A DNA stretch of 64,000 bases from Roseburia sp. GTDB taxonomy: Bacteria > Bacillota > Clostridia > Lachnospirales > Lachnospiraceae. Position 1 is the first letter of the stretch, and every line of letters starts with the position of its first letter. This document shows, in pieces, positions 1 through 7,924 of this stretch. The notes beneath the pieces are model-generated. The model searched no databases, was not told where the DNA came from, and worked only from the letters and a program-made list of their open reading frames with translations. Position numbers and translations under genes: made by a program. The DNA is taken from assembly GCA_017937095.1 (NCBI GenBank), contig JAGBEG010000010.1:248001-312000 (forward strand), in the 5' to 3' direction.

Positions 1-888
1 AAAGAAAATTTAAAGGTCTATATCGAGGCGGCGAAGGCGCGCGGGGAAGCGCTCGACCATGTGCTCTTTTACGGACCGCCGGGACTTGGAAAGACGACGC
101 TCTCGGGAATCATTGCAAATGAGATGGGAACGCATATGAAGATTACCTCGGGACCTGCAATCGGAAAACCGGGGGAAATGGCGGCGATCTTAAGCAACTT
201 GCAGGAGGGAGACATTCTTTTCGTGGATGAGATCCACCGTCTGAACCGTCAGGTGGAGGAAGTGCTTTATCCGGCGATGGAGGACTATGCCATTGATATT
301 ATGATCGGCAAAGGCGCGACGGCGCGTTCCATCCGGTTAGACCTACCGAAATTTACACTTGTAGGGGCGACAACGAGAGCGGGACTTTTGTCGGCGCCGC
401 TTCGTGACCGTTTCGGCGTGGTGCATCATCTGGAATTTTATACGGTGGACGAGTTAAAGACGATCATCCTTCACTCGGCGAAGACGCTGGGCGTTGAAAT
501 CGACGAGGACGGCGCCTATGAGCTGGCACGCCGTTCGCGCGGCACGCCGCGTCTGGCGAACCGTCTGTTGAAGCGTGTGAGAGATTTCGCCGAGGTAAAG
601 TATGACGGAAAAATTTCGAAGGAAGTGGCTTCTTTCGCGCTTGATCTGCTTGAGGTCGATAAGATGGGACTCGACCAGAACGACAGAAACATTCTGATGC
701 TTGTAATTGAGAAGTTCGCCGGAGGTCCGGTAGGGCTTGATACGTTAGCGGCGGCGATCGGTGAGGATGCGGGAACGATTGAGGATGTCTACGAGCCTTA
801 TCTGGTGAAGAACGGGTTTATCAACCGCACGCCGAAGGGGCGTGTTGCGACGGATCTGGCGTATCAGCATTTCGGATTGACGCGCTGA
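1..888 (+). CDS. ruvB: Holliday junction branch-migration ATPase RuvB (5' truncated by window)
   Basis: The reading frame is open from base 1, so the start lies upstream of the window; 295 residues are visible. The AAA+ Walker A motif GPPGLGKTT sits at visible residues 25-33, Walker B with DEIHRL near 75, and a sensor motif GATTRAG follows. The C-terminal winged-helix region ([15 protein letters not shown], then the RTPKGR stretch) is intact. RuvB forms the hexameric motor that, with RuvA, migrates Holliday junctions during recombinational repair. About 30-40 N-terminal residues are missing judging from the usual length near 335-340. The last codons and stop lie inside a short direct repeat linked to the element downstream. 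Confidence 0.97.
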   Translation, partial: KENLKVYIEAAKARGEALDHVLFYGPPGLGKTTLSGIIANEMGTHMKITSGPAIGKPGEMAAILSNLQEGDILFVDEIHRLNRQVEEVLYPAMEDYAIDIMIGKGATARSIRLDLPKFTLVGATTRAGLLSAPLRDRFGVVHHLEFYTVDELKTIILHSAKTLGVEIDEDGAYELARRSRGTPRLANRLLKRVRDFAEVKYDGKISKEVASFALDLLEVDKMGLDQNDRNILMLVIEKFAGGPVGLDTLAAAIGEDAGTIEDVYEPYLVKNGFINRTPKGRVATDLAYQHFGLTR

Positions 889-1047
889 TGTAACAGCTCA
901 GCCTTCAGGCTGAACTGTTACGGAATCTGCCCATTTAAAATCGCCTGCGGCGAGGGGCAGATTCCCTCTTGGTTCAATTTACATATTCTCACGGACCTTG
1001 CAGCGAGTGCAAGATCCTGGACTGAACTGTTACCGCGCTGATGTAAC
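881..1047. repeat. MITE/REP-like structured element flanked by direct repeats
   Basis: CGCGCTGATGTAAC occurs at 881-894 (spanning the ruvB stop codon) and again at 1034-1047. Between the copies the sequence begins GTAACAGCTCAG (890-901) and ends CTGAACTGTTAC (1022-1033), an imperfect terminal inverted repeat with one mismatch. Inside are a 14-bp-stem hairpin (890-921, TTCA loop) and a second hairpin with GGAATCTGCCC/GGGCAGATTCC arms (922-966). The hairpins are not followed by a T-run. I infer a small non-autonomous insertion with a 9-14 bp target duplication. A compact relative with the same ends lies at 52378-52409. Confidence 0.6.
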
Positions 1048-1065
1048 TATTATTTCAAGAAGTAG

Positions 1066-1094
1066 TTGCTTTTGCAGGCATATGACATTATAAT
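1066..1094 (+). promoter_or_regulatory. Predicted sigma-A promoter of zapA
   Basis: TTGCTT at 1066-1071, a 17-bp spacer and a perfect TATAAT at 1089-1094. It lies just after the structured repeat and about 45 bp before the zapA start. Confidence 0.7.
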
Positions 1095-1140
1095 ATACTA
1101 TATATTGTGAGCGGGATGTCCCAATCAGGAGGAAGAGGCT

Positions 1141-1596
1141 ATGGCAGAGAAGACGAGCGCCGAAGTGATTATCGGTGGAAAGGTATATACACTGAGCGGT
1201 TACGAAGGCGAAGAGTACCTGCAGAAGGTTGCTACCTATATTAACAATAAGATCAATGAATTTAACAATATGGAAGAACTGCGGCGGCTCTCCGGCGATA
1301 TGAAGGCGACCCTGATACAGTTAAATATTGCGGACGATTATTTCAAGGCAAGATCGCAGGTGGAGAAGTTAGAGCAGGAGATTGAGCAGAAGGACAAGGA
1401 GATTTACGACTTAAAGCACGATCTGATTTCCAACCAGATCAAGGCGGAGAGTGACGAGAAGGAGCTTAAGGAGCTGGAAGCAAAGAACCAGGAGCTTCTT
1501 TTGAATAAGGCGAAGCTTGAGGCGTCGCTCGAGGATGCGCTGCTTGGAAAGGTGACGAAAGATAAGAAAGCGGAAGGTAAGAAAACGGAAGAGTAA
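1141..1596 (+). CDS. zapA: Cell division protein ZapA
   Basis: 151 residues. The N-terminal ~85 residues match the ZapA fold: a short beta hairpin with I(G)GKxYxLxGYE, then helices including YINNKINEF. A long charged C-terminal helix (residues ~75-151, rich in E, K, L) predicts a coiled coil. ZapA binds and bundles FtsZ at the division ring. The start has a strong AGGAGG-type ribosome site eight bases upstream. It is longer than the ~85-110 residues common in Bacillus because of the extended tail. It lies between ruvB and a U32 gene, an order I associate with Lachnospiraceae. Confidence 0.92.
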   Translation: MAEKTSAEVIIGGKVYTLSGYEGEEYLQKVATYINNKINEFNNMEELRRLSGDMKATLIQLNIADDYFKARSQVEKLEQEIEQKDKEIYDLKHDLISNQIKAESDEKELKELEAKNQELLLNKAKLEASLEDALLGKVTKDKKAEGKKTEE

Positions 1597-1605
1597 GAGT
1601 TATGG

Positions 1606-1638
1606 GGGACGGAGAGGTTTGCTTTCGTCCCTTGTTTT
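1606..1638 (+). terminator. Terminator after zapA
   Basis: GGGACG (1606-1611) pairs with CGTCCC (1626-1631) across a 14-base loop and is followed by TTGTTTT. Confidence 0.6.
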
Positions 1639-1639
1639 C

Positions 1640-1725
1640 ACTCTATAGGAAATACCGTGTTGTTGTAAAGTGTAATTCGCATGCAAGCTGAAGTAAATTC
1701 GCGAGAGTGTGCGAAGCACACTTTG
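1640..1725. repeat. Short copy of a dispersed palindromic repeat (copy A)
   Basis: Starts ACTCTATAGGAAATACC and ends with a hairpin containing GTGTGCGAAGCACAC followed by TTTG. Both ends match the two ends of the 190-bp copy at 11987-12176 in opposite orientation, but the middle ~100 bp is absent here. It directly abuts the U32 gene, and a GTG inside the repeat is in frame with that gene. Confidence 0.75.
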
Positions 1726-1765
1726 GCCCTTTGAGAAAGACTTGCAGATGGAGGATAAGGATAGC

Positions 1766-4153
1766 ATGAGCGAGCGGGAAAAAGAAATCGAATTGCTGGC
1801 GCCTGCGGGGTCTTATGAGACCTTCTGTGCGGTAATACGTGCGGGAGCGGATGCGGTCTATCTGGGCGGCAGCCAGTTCGGTGCGCGGGCATATGCAGAC
1901 AATTTTACGGAAGAAGAACTGCTTGCGGCAATCGACTATGCGCATCTCCATGGCAGAAAGGTCTATCTGACTGTGAATACGCTGTTTAAGGAGGAAGAAC
2001 TGGAGCACCGGCTGTATGATTATCTGCGCCCATACTATGAGCAGGGACTGGATGCAGTGATTGTACAGGATATGGGAGCGCTGTCGTTGATCCGCAGGGA
2101 ATTTCCCGATATGGAAATCCATACGAGCACCCAGATGACCGTGACGGGAGCGGACGGCGCGGCTTACATGAAATCGCTTGGCGCTTCCAGAGTGGTGACG
2201 GCGCGCGAACTGTCGCTTCCCGAAATCCGGCAGATTCATGAGGAGACGGGAGTGGAACTGGAGAGCTTTGTGCACGGGGCGCTGTGCTACTGCTATTCCG
2301 GTCAGTGCCTCTTAAGCAGCATGTTGGGCGGCAGGAGCGGAAACCGCGGCAGATGCGCACAGCCGTGCAGACTGCCCTATGAGGTATACGACGCTGCAAA
2401 GAAAAGACGCGGCACGCAGGGCGAATTTGTCTTAAGCCCCAGAGATCTCTGCACGATCGATATGATACCGCAGCTCTCCGAAAACGGTGTGTATTCTTTT
2501 AAGATTGAGGGCAGAATGAAGCAGGCGGAGTATGCGGCGGGCGTAGTGTCCGTTTACCGCAGCTATATTGACCGCTATGTGGAAAAGTTAAAAGAGGCAA
2601 GGCACAGCGGGTGCAGCGAAAAAGAGGCGAGAACCATCGCCGCGAAGTCGTATCGGGTGTCGAAGGAGGATGCAAAGAAGCTGCTTGATTTTGGAAACCG
2701 CAGCGGCTTTACGGACGGCTATTATCTTCGCAGGAACGGCAGGGAGATGATTACTTTTGAGAAGCCGGGACATGCAAAGGCGAACGACGCGCTGTGGGAT
2801 GCGGTACGCGAGCGGTACGTCCGCGTCAGACCTGAGGACGAAATCAAAGAAAAAATCAATGGAATCTTAAGATTAAAGAAAGATTCTTCTGCTACAATAG
2901 AAGTGTCCTGCGGGGAAGTGCAGATCATAAGAACGGGCGATATTGTTCAGCCGGCATTAAAGCAGCCTCTGTCAGAAGAGAAAGTAAGAGCCTGTATGCA
3001 AAAGACGGGAAATACCCCGTTTGCATTTGAGAAGCTTGCGGTTGAGATGGACGAAGGGATCTTTCTTCCCGTGCAGGCGCTTAATACACTGCGCAGGGAG
3101 GCGCTGGACGCGCTGGAAGAAGGATTGCTGGCGGGATATCGGAGAGCGGCGCAGACGGCGCCGGACGACGCTATAAGAGCGGATATGTCAGGAAAAACAG
3201 TGTCTTGCGTCAAAGAGGGAGGCGTTTTCCAAAAGGGAGCAGCGGCGGAAGGCGGCCGTCAGAACAATTCTGCAGTCTCCACGGAGAACTTTACAATCTC
3301 CACGGAGAACCTTGCAGTCTCCACGGAGAACCTTGCAGTCTCCACGGAGCAGCGCAGTCTCAGGGATATGATTCTCTCGAAGCCGTTCGTGGACGATATT
3401 TATTACGACAGCGCCTGCTATGGCGGGGAGCTGTTTGATGCGCTGGCGGAAGACGTCTGCGCGGCGCACGAAGCGGGAAAGAAAGCGTATTATATTCTTC
3501 CGGCAGTGTTCCGCGGACAGACGGCGGAGTTTTACCGGACGCGTAAAGACGAACTGCTTGCTACGGGGATAGACGGCGTTGTCGCAAAGAGTTTTGATGC
3601 GGCGGCATTTACAAGGAAGCAGCTCGGGCAGGATATTCCGATGATTTTAGATCACAGTCTCTACACGTGGAATGATGAGGCAAAGTGCCTTTTGTGGGAG
3701 CTTTCGCCGCTTCGCGACACCGCGCCGCTGGAGCTGAACCGGGGAGAGCTCTTCGGGCGTGACAACCGGGGAAGCGAGATCCTGATTTATGGGTATCTGC
3801 CGCTTATGACTTCGGCGCAGTGCGTGCATGCCAACACGGGAACATGCGACAAAAAGCAGACAGTGACCTACTTAAAAGACCGCTATGGAAAATATTTTCC
3901 GGTCAAAAATAATTGCTCGTCGTGTTATAATACAATATATAATACAACGCCGCTGATGCTGTTTGACAGCCGTCCGGATTTTCGCCGCATGGGGATGGCG
4001 GGGTACCGGATCGCATTTACGTTGGAGGATGAGAAGACGGCAGAACAGGTGCTTTTTGCCTGCGAGGAGTCATTTCTTTCGGGAAGAAGAAAGGCAAAAG
4101 AGGCATTTGCCCGGGAATATACGAATGGACATTACAAGCGAGGGGTAGAGTGA
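1766..4153 (+). CDS. Peptidase U32 family protein (RlhA/YhbU-like)
   Basis: 795 residues from the ATG at 1766, chosen because GGAGG lies at 1750-1754. An ATG at 1748 and a GTG at 1709 are in frame, but 1709 falls in the dispersed repeat. The N-terminal half carries the U32 signature: ELLAPAGSYETF, the GALCYCYSGQC cysteine cluster and NRGRCAQPCRLPY, cysteines typical of the group. Some U32 members (RlhA) hydroxylate a 23S rRNA cytidine; others modify tRNA or are proteases. The C-terminal half resembles the long Firmicutes U32 form with an extra domain. Around residues 503-528 a heptapeptide (STENLAV-like) is repeated about four times. The next gene starts five bases after the stop. Confidence 0.88.
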   Translation: MSEREKEIELLAPAGSYETFCAVIRAGADAVYLGGSQFGARAYADNFTEEELLAAIDYAHLHGRKVYLTVNTLFKEEELEHRLYDYLRPYYEQGLDAVIVQDMGALSLIRREFPDMEIHTSTQMTVTGADGAAYMKSLGASRVVTARELSLPEIRQIHEETGVELESFVHGALCYCYSGQCLLSSMLGGRSGNRGRCAQPCRLPYEVYDAAKKRRGTQGEFVLSPRDLCTIDMIPQLSENGVYSFKIEGRMKQAEYAAGVVSVYRSYIDRYVEKLKEARHSGCSEKEARTIAAKSYRVSKEDAKKLLDFGNRSGFTDGYYLRRNGREMITFEKPGHAKANDALWDAVRERYVRVRPEDEIKEKINGILRLKKDSSATIEVSCGEVQIIRTGDIVQPALKQPLSEEKVRACMQKTGNTPFAFEKLAVEMDEGIFLPVQALNTLRREALDALEEGLLAGYRRAAQTAPDDAIRADMSGKTVSCVKEGGVFQKGAAAEGGRQNNSAVSTENFTISTENLAVSTENLAVSTEQRSLRDMILSKPFVDDIYYDSACYGGELFDALAEDVCAAHEAGKKAYYILPAVFRGQTAEFYRTRKDELLATGIDGVVAKSFDAAAFTRKQLGQDIPMILDHSLYTWNDEAKCLLWELSPLRDTAPLELNRGELFGRDNRGSEILIYGYLPLMTSAQCVHANTGTCDKKQTVTYLKDRYGKYFPVKNNCSSCYNTIYNTTPLMLFDSRPDFRRMGMAGYRIAFTLEDEKTAEQVLFACEESFLSGRRKAKEAFAREYTNGHYKRGVE
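3272..3349 (+). repeat. In-frame 21-bp tandem repeat in the U32 gene
   Basis: Three full 21-bp units (starting at 3272, 3293 and 3314) and a partial fourth (3335-3349) share the core TCTCCACGGAGAAC. They encode seven-residue repeats of the type AVSTENL in a low-complexity linker between the U32 domain and the C-terminal domain. Confidence 0.9.
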
Positions 4154-4157
4154 CCGT

Positions 4158-5558
4158 ATGACAGATTTGATTGTTGAAATATCCAAATATCTCATGACAT
4201 TTTTATTTGCGCTCTATACGTATGAGTGCTTTTCGTCGTTCCGCGGAAAGCTGAGTGACGAGAAGCGGCAGGGGATTTTCAGACGGCAGATGTTTTTGAT
4301 GTATCTGATTCATCTGGACGCCTATCTTGCAATCTATGCGGTGACGGATGATATCGAAATGATTCTCTTTTATATCATTCAGGTGGCGTTCGTTGCGATA
4401 ACCATTTCCTGCTACCGGTTGATTTACGGGAGGTCGTCGGGACTTTTGGTCAACAATATGTGTATGCTGCTTTTGCTCGGATTTATCATGCTCACGAGGC
4501 TATCGATCGACAAGGCGTATAAGCAGTTTGGAATCGCGGTAGGCTCGATGGTGATTACACTTGTAATACCGATTCTGATACAGAAGGTGAAATTCCTGCG
4601 GAGAGTGCCATGGCTGTACGCGGCAATCGGGATTCTGGGGCTTGCGGTGGTGTTTGCGCTCGGAGCGACGAGCAGCGGCGCGAAGATTTCCATTGCAGTG
4701 TTTGGTATTTCCATTCAGCCGAGTGAGTTCATTAAGATTCTGTTTGTATTTTTTATTGCATGTATGCTTTATGAGAAGACAGATTTTAAGCGTGTATGCA
4801 TCACGACGGTGCTTGCGGCGGCGCATGTGCTGATTCTTGTGCTCTCAAGAGATTTGGGAGGCGCGCTGATCTTCTTTATCACATATCTTGTCATGCTCTA
4901 TGTGGCGACGAGAAAGCTCTTTTATTTCGCCGGGGGAATCCTTGCAGGCTGCATTGCGGCTGTCGTGGCATACAACCTCTTTGCACATGTCAGGGTGCGT
5001 GTGCTTGCATGGCAGGATCCGCTCTCCGTTATCGAGAACGAGGGCTACCAGATCAGCCAGTCCCTTTTTGCAATCGGTACGGGCGGCTGGTTCGGGATGG
5101 GCTTATATCAGGGAATGCCGGAAAAGATTCCGGTCGTCGAACAGGACTTCATGTTCTCGGCGATTGCGGAGGAACTCGGAGGAATTTTTGCAATGTGTCT
5201 TCTGATGGTCTGCGTGAGCTGTTTTCTGATGTTCTTTAACGTGGCAATGCAGATGAAGGAACAGTTCTATAAGCTGATTGCGCTCGGGCTTGGAACGGTG
5301 TACGGATTTCAGGTATTTCTGACGGTGGGCGGCGCGACCAAATTCATACCTTCTACGGGTGTGACGCTGCCGCTTGTCAGCTACGGAGGAAGCTCTTTGC
5401 TTGCGACGATGATTGTCTTTGCAATCGCGCAGGGCTTATACATATTAAGGCAGGATGAAGGGAATCTGAATGAAAAGAAAGATGGAACAAAGCGGCGGCG
5501 AACAGGAACAAAGCGGAGAAAAACGGGATTTGATGAAGAAGTGGAAGATTTTTCGTAA
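4158..5558 (+). CDS. FtsW/RodA/SpoVE-family peptidoglycan glycosyltransferase
   Basis: 466 residues with about ten hydrophobic segments. The SEDS family hallmark PSTGVTLPLVSYGGSS is near residue 400, and the LSRDLGG segment with its Asp is near residue 235. SEDS proteins polymerise lipid II in the cytoplasmic membrane together with a class B penicillin-binding protein. Such a protein is encoded immediately downstream, overlapping by 89 bases, so the two are probably co-translated partners. Sequence alone does not settle whether it serves division, elongation or sporulation. The C-terminus is a basic tail rich in K and R. Confidence 0.9.
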   Translation: MTDLIVEISKYLMTFLFALYTYECFSSFRGKLSDEKRQGIFRRQMFLMYLIHLDAYLAIYAVTDDIEMILFYIIQVAFVAITISCYRLIYGRSSGLLVNNMCMLLLLGFIMLTRLSIDKAYKQFGIAVGSMVITLVIPILIQKVKFLRRVPWLYAAIGILGLAVVFALGATSSGAKISIAVFGISIQPSEFIKILFVFFIACMLYEKTDFKRVCITTVLAAAHVLILVLSRDLGGALIFFITYLVMLYVATRKLFYFAGGILAGCIAAVVAYNLFAHVRVRVLAWQDPLSVIENEGYQISQSLFAIGTGGWFGMGLYQGMPEKIPVVEQDFMFSAIAEELGGIFAMCLLMVCVSCFLMFFNVAMQMKEQFYKLIALGLGTVYGFQVFLTVGGATKFIPSTGVTLPLVSYGGSSLLATMIVFAIAQGLYILRQDEGNLNEKKDGTKRRRTGTKRRKTGFDEEVEDFS

Positions 5559-6993
5559 AACAGGCACAGCCAGAAAGAAAAATACAAAGAACCGGGAATT
5601 TGCGGTGATCACCTATTCTTTTTTGGGACTGTTTTTATGTCTGATGGGGTATTTTGGCTATTTTGAACAGGTGAAAAGCGAGCAGTTCATTAACAATCCT
5701 TATAATAAGCGGCAGGAGCTTTTTACGCAGAGCGTCATCCGGGGAGAGATTTACTCGGCGGACGGCGTGACGCTTGCCGAGACGCTTACGGATGATGCGG
5801 GAAACGAGACGCGCAAATACCCGGCAGGAAGGATTTTTGCGCATGTGGTCGGCTATTCCACGCATGGAAGGACGGGCATTGAAGCGCTTGCGAATTTCTC
5901 GCTGCTTCGGTCGAATATTTTCTATATGGAGAAAGCGGTGAGCGACCTGCAGGGAGAGAAAAGTCCGGGGGATGACGTGACGACGACGCTCAACTATGAG
6001 ATTCAGCTTCGGGCGTTTGATGCGCTCGGCAGCTATGACGGCGCTGTTGTTGTGATGGAGCCGGAGACCGGGAAGATTCTCGCAATGGTCTCCAAGCCGG
6101 ATTTTGACCCGAATACGATCGCGCAGGACTGGGATGAGCTTGTCTCTGATGAAAGCAGTTCTGTTCTCGTAAACCGCGCGACACAGGGGTTGTATCCGCC
6201 GGGATCGACGTTTAAGATATTTACGACGCTGGAATATATCCATGAGAATCCGGGCTATGAGGATTACAGCTTTTACTGTGACGGAGAATATACGGTCGGC
6301 AGGAAGACGATCCATTGTCATGGAAATAAGCGGCATGGGCAGGAGAATCTCGAGGATTCCTTTGCGGAATCCTGCAACTCCTCGTATGCTTCCCTGGGCT
6401 TAACACTGGATATCGACCGTTTCGCTACGCTTTGTGAGGATATGCTGTTTAACACGGAGCTGCCGACGACATTGGAGTATTCAAAGAGCAGCTTTGTGCT
6501 TGCACCCGGCGACAGCGAATCCGCAGTGATGGAGACGGCGATCGGACAGGGAAAGACGCTTGTGACCCCGTTTCACATGGCGCTTGTCACATCGGCAATC
6601 GCCAATGACGGCGTGCTGATGACGCCGTATGTCATCGATCATGTGAACGACAATGAAGGAAATCTGGTAAGGCTTTATCAGCCAAAGGAATATGGGATGC
6701 TCCTTTCGGAAAATGACGCGGCAATTTTACAGCAGTATATGAAGGCGGTTGTGGACGAAGGAACGGCGACAAAGTTAAAGAACGACAATTACGAGGTGGC
6801 GGGGAAGACAGGTTCGGCAGAATTTTCTTCCAGCTCGGATTCGACGCATTCCTGGTTCGTCGGATATGCGCATAAGGACGGTAAGCCCGACATTGCGGTG
6901 GCAATCATTGTGGAGGATTCCGGAATCGGAAGCGAGTATGCAGTGCCGATTGCGCAGGAGATTTTTGACGAATATTATAAGGAAGAGGAGTAA
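5470..6993 (+). CDS. Class B penicillin-binding protein (PbpA-type transpeptidase)
   Basis: 507 residues. A single membrane segment (about residues 45-63) is followed by a short dimerisation-like region and a transpeptidase domain. Active-site motifs are present: S-T-F-K near 245, S-C-N near 300 and K-T-G-S near 445. It is shorter than PBP2 or FtsI (~600-700 residues) and comparable to the PbpA class. The protein would cross-link peptidoglycan made by the upstream SEDS partner. The start at 5470 has GAAGGG seven bases upstream; an internal ATG at 5533 would remove a charged N-terminal leader and cannot be excluded. Confidence 0.9.
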   Translation: MKRKMEQSGGEQEQSGEKRDLMKKWKIFRKTGTARKKNTKNREFAVITYSFLGLFLCLMGYFGYFEQVKSEQFINNPYNKRQELFTQSVIRGEIYSADGVTLAETLTDDAGNETRKYPAGRIFAHVVGYSTHGRTGIEALANFSLLRSNIFYMEKAVSDLQGEKSPGDDVTTTLNYEIQLRAFDALGSYDGAVVVMEPETGKILAMVSKPDFDPNTIAQDWDELVSDESSSVLVNRATQGLYPPGSTFKIFTTLEYIHENPGYEDYSFYCDGEYTVGRKTIHCHGNKRHGQENLEDSFAESCNSSYASLGLTLDIDRFATLCEDMLFNTELPTTLEYSKSSFVLAPGDSESAVMETAIGQGKTLVTPFHMALVTSAIANDGVLMTPYVIDHVNDNEGNLVRLYQPKEYGMLLSENDAAILQQYMKAVVDEGTATKLKNDNYEVAGKTGSAEFSSSSDSTHSWFVGYAHKDGKPDIAVAIIVEDSGIGSEYAVPIAQEIFDEYYKEEE

Positions 6994-7007
6994 ACATTAC
7001 ACAGCGG

Positions 7008-7036
7008 TTGCACGATGCCTCAAAAAGTATTATACT
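7008..7036 (+). promoter_or_regulatory. Promoter of the NUDIX gene
   Basis: TTGCAC at 7008-7013, a 17-bp spacer and TATACT at 7031-7036. Confidence 0.7.
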
Positions 7037-7050
7037 TAATCTGATTAAGT
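7034..7050. promoter_or_regulatory. Perfect palindrome overlapping the -10 box (candidate operator)
   Basis: ACTTAATC-T-GATTAAGT is a perfect 8-bp inverted repeat. It overlaps the 3' end of the -10 hexamer and covers the expected start point. A second perfect inverted repeat, GACGGAAA/TTTCCGTC, follows at 7052-7073 in the untranslated leader. Confidence 0.55.
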
Positions 7051-7100
7051 AGACGGAAAATGAAGTTTCCGTCGGTTTGACCACATCAGGAGGTATTGCA

Positions 7101-7553
7101 ATGATAGAGGCAACAAGTTGTGGTGGTGTGGTAATATTCCGTGGTAAGATATTGCTTTTATACAAGAATTACAGAAATAAGTATGAAGGCTGGGTTCTGC
7201 CGAAGGGGACCGTCGAGGTAGGGGAAGAATACCGTGATACCGCGGCGAGGGAAGTCATGGAAGAGAGCGGGGTAAAGGCGGCGATTATCAAGTATGTCGG
7301 TAAGAGCCAGTACTCCTTTACAGTGCCGGAGGACACAGTAGAAAAGGAAGTCCACTGGTATCTCATGATGGCAGACAGTTATTACAGCAAACCACAGCGG
7401 GAAGAGTATTTTGTGGATTCCGGATATTATAAGTATCACGAGGCGTATCATCTGCTCAAGTTTCCGAACGAGAGACAGATCCTTGAGAAGGCTTATAATG
7501 AATATCTGGAGTTAAAGAAGAGTAATTTGTGGGGAAATCACAAATACTTTTAG
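7101..7553 (+). CDS. NUDIX hydrolase
   Basis: 150 residues. The Nudix box is complete at residues ~36-58 (G-x5-E-x7-REVMEESG form), with the REVxEE metal-binding glutamates present. These enzymes hydrolyse nucleoside diphosphates linked to another moiety; the substrate cannot be told from sequence. The ATG at 7101 is chosen over 7077 because AGGAGG lies eight bases before it. It has its own promoter with a palindromic operator-like site, suggesting dedicated regulation. The next gene starts 23 bases downstream. Confidence 0.9.
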   Translation: MIEATSCGGVVIFRGKILLLYKNYRNKYEGWVLPKGTVEVGEEYRDTAAREVMEESGVKAAIIKYVGKSQYSFTVPEDTVEKEVHWYLMMADSYYSKPQREEYFVDSGYYKYHEAYHLLKFPNERQILEKAYNEYLELKKSNLWGNHKYF

Positions 7554-7576
7554 CATGGATGGCACGGAGAAGTCAG

Positions 7577-7924
7577 ATGACATGGTATGATGAGTTGTAT
7601 GTAGGAGAAAGTATCGTACATAAGACAAAGAAAATAAAATGGAAAATCTGCCATAATGCAGGACAGATAGGAATCTATGTCATTGCGCTTGCGTCGAATG
7701 AGAATAATCTTTTAGATATCATACCTGCGCAGGAGCTGCTGCTTTCCGGTTATCCCAAGCGGCAGCTTCACGTCATCGGACTCGCGAAGGGCTATGACGA
7801 AGCGGTGGAGGTAGCCGCTTCGGTAGTGGACGAGGTATACCGCGCGACAGGGACATTTGACATCCGGGGTTATCTGGCAGAGAAGAAAAAGAGCAGGGAG
7901 GATGAATGGCAGTCATATTGCTGA
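7577..7924 (+). CDS. Conserved hypothetical protein, unknown function
   Basis: 115 residues from the ATG at 7577, which has GGAG 8-11 bases upstream and avoids overlap with the NUDIX gene. Soluble, mixed alpha/beta in appearance: an early strand-rich half (KWKICHNAGQIGIYVIALA), then an amphipathic helix (YDEAVEVAASVVDEVYRATG) and a charged tail. No membrane segment or known motif is seen. Its stop overlaps the start of the next gene by 19 bases, so it is probably translated together with the ytfI-like gene. I do not recognise the family. Confidence 0.75.
   Translation: MTWYDELYVGESIVHKTKKIKWKICHNAGQIGIYVIALASNENNLLDIIPAQELLLSGYPKRQLHVIGLAKGYDEAVEVAASVVDEVYRATGTFDIRGYLAEKKKSREDEWQSYC

Noticed and set aside
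889-1140. The hairpin after ruvB as a simple intrinsic terminator
   Set aside because: No T-run follows either hairpin; the flanking direct repeats and shared terminal sequences fit an inserted repeat better.
1638-2399. Long open frames on the minus strand opposite the U32 gene
   Set aside because: Shadow frames of a well-supported plus-strand gene; no ribosome site and no recognisable protein features.
3272-3349. Short regular repeats considered as a CRISPR array
   Set aside because: 21-bp units with no spacers, in frame within a gene.
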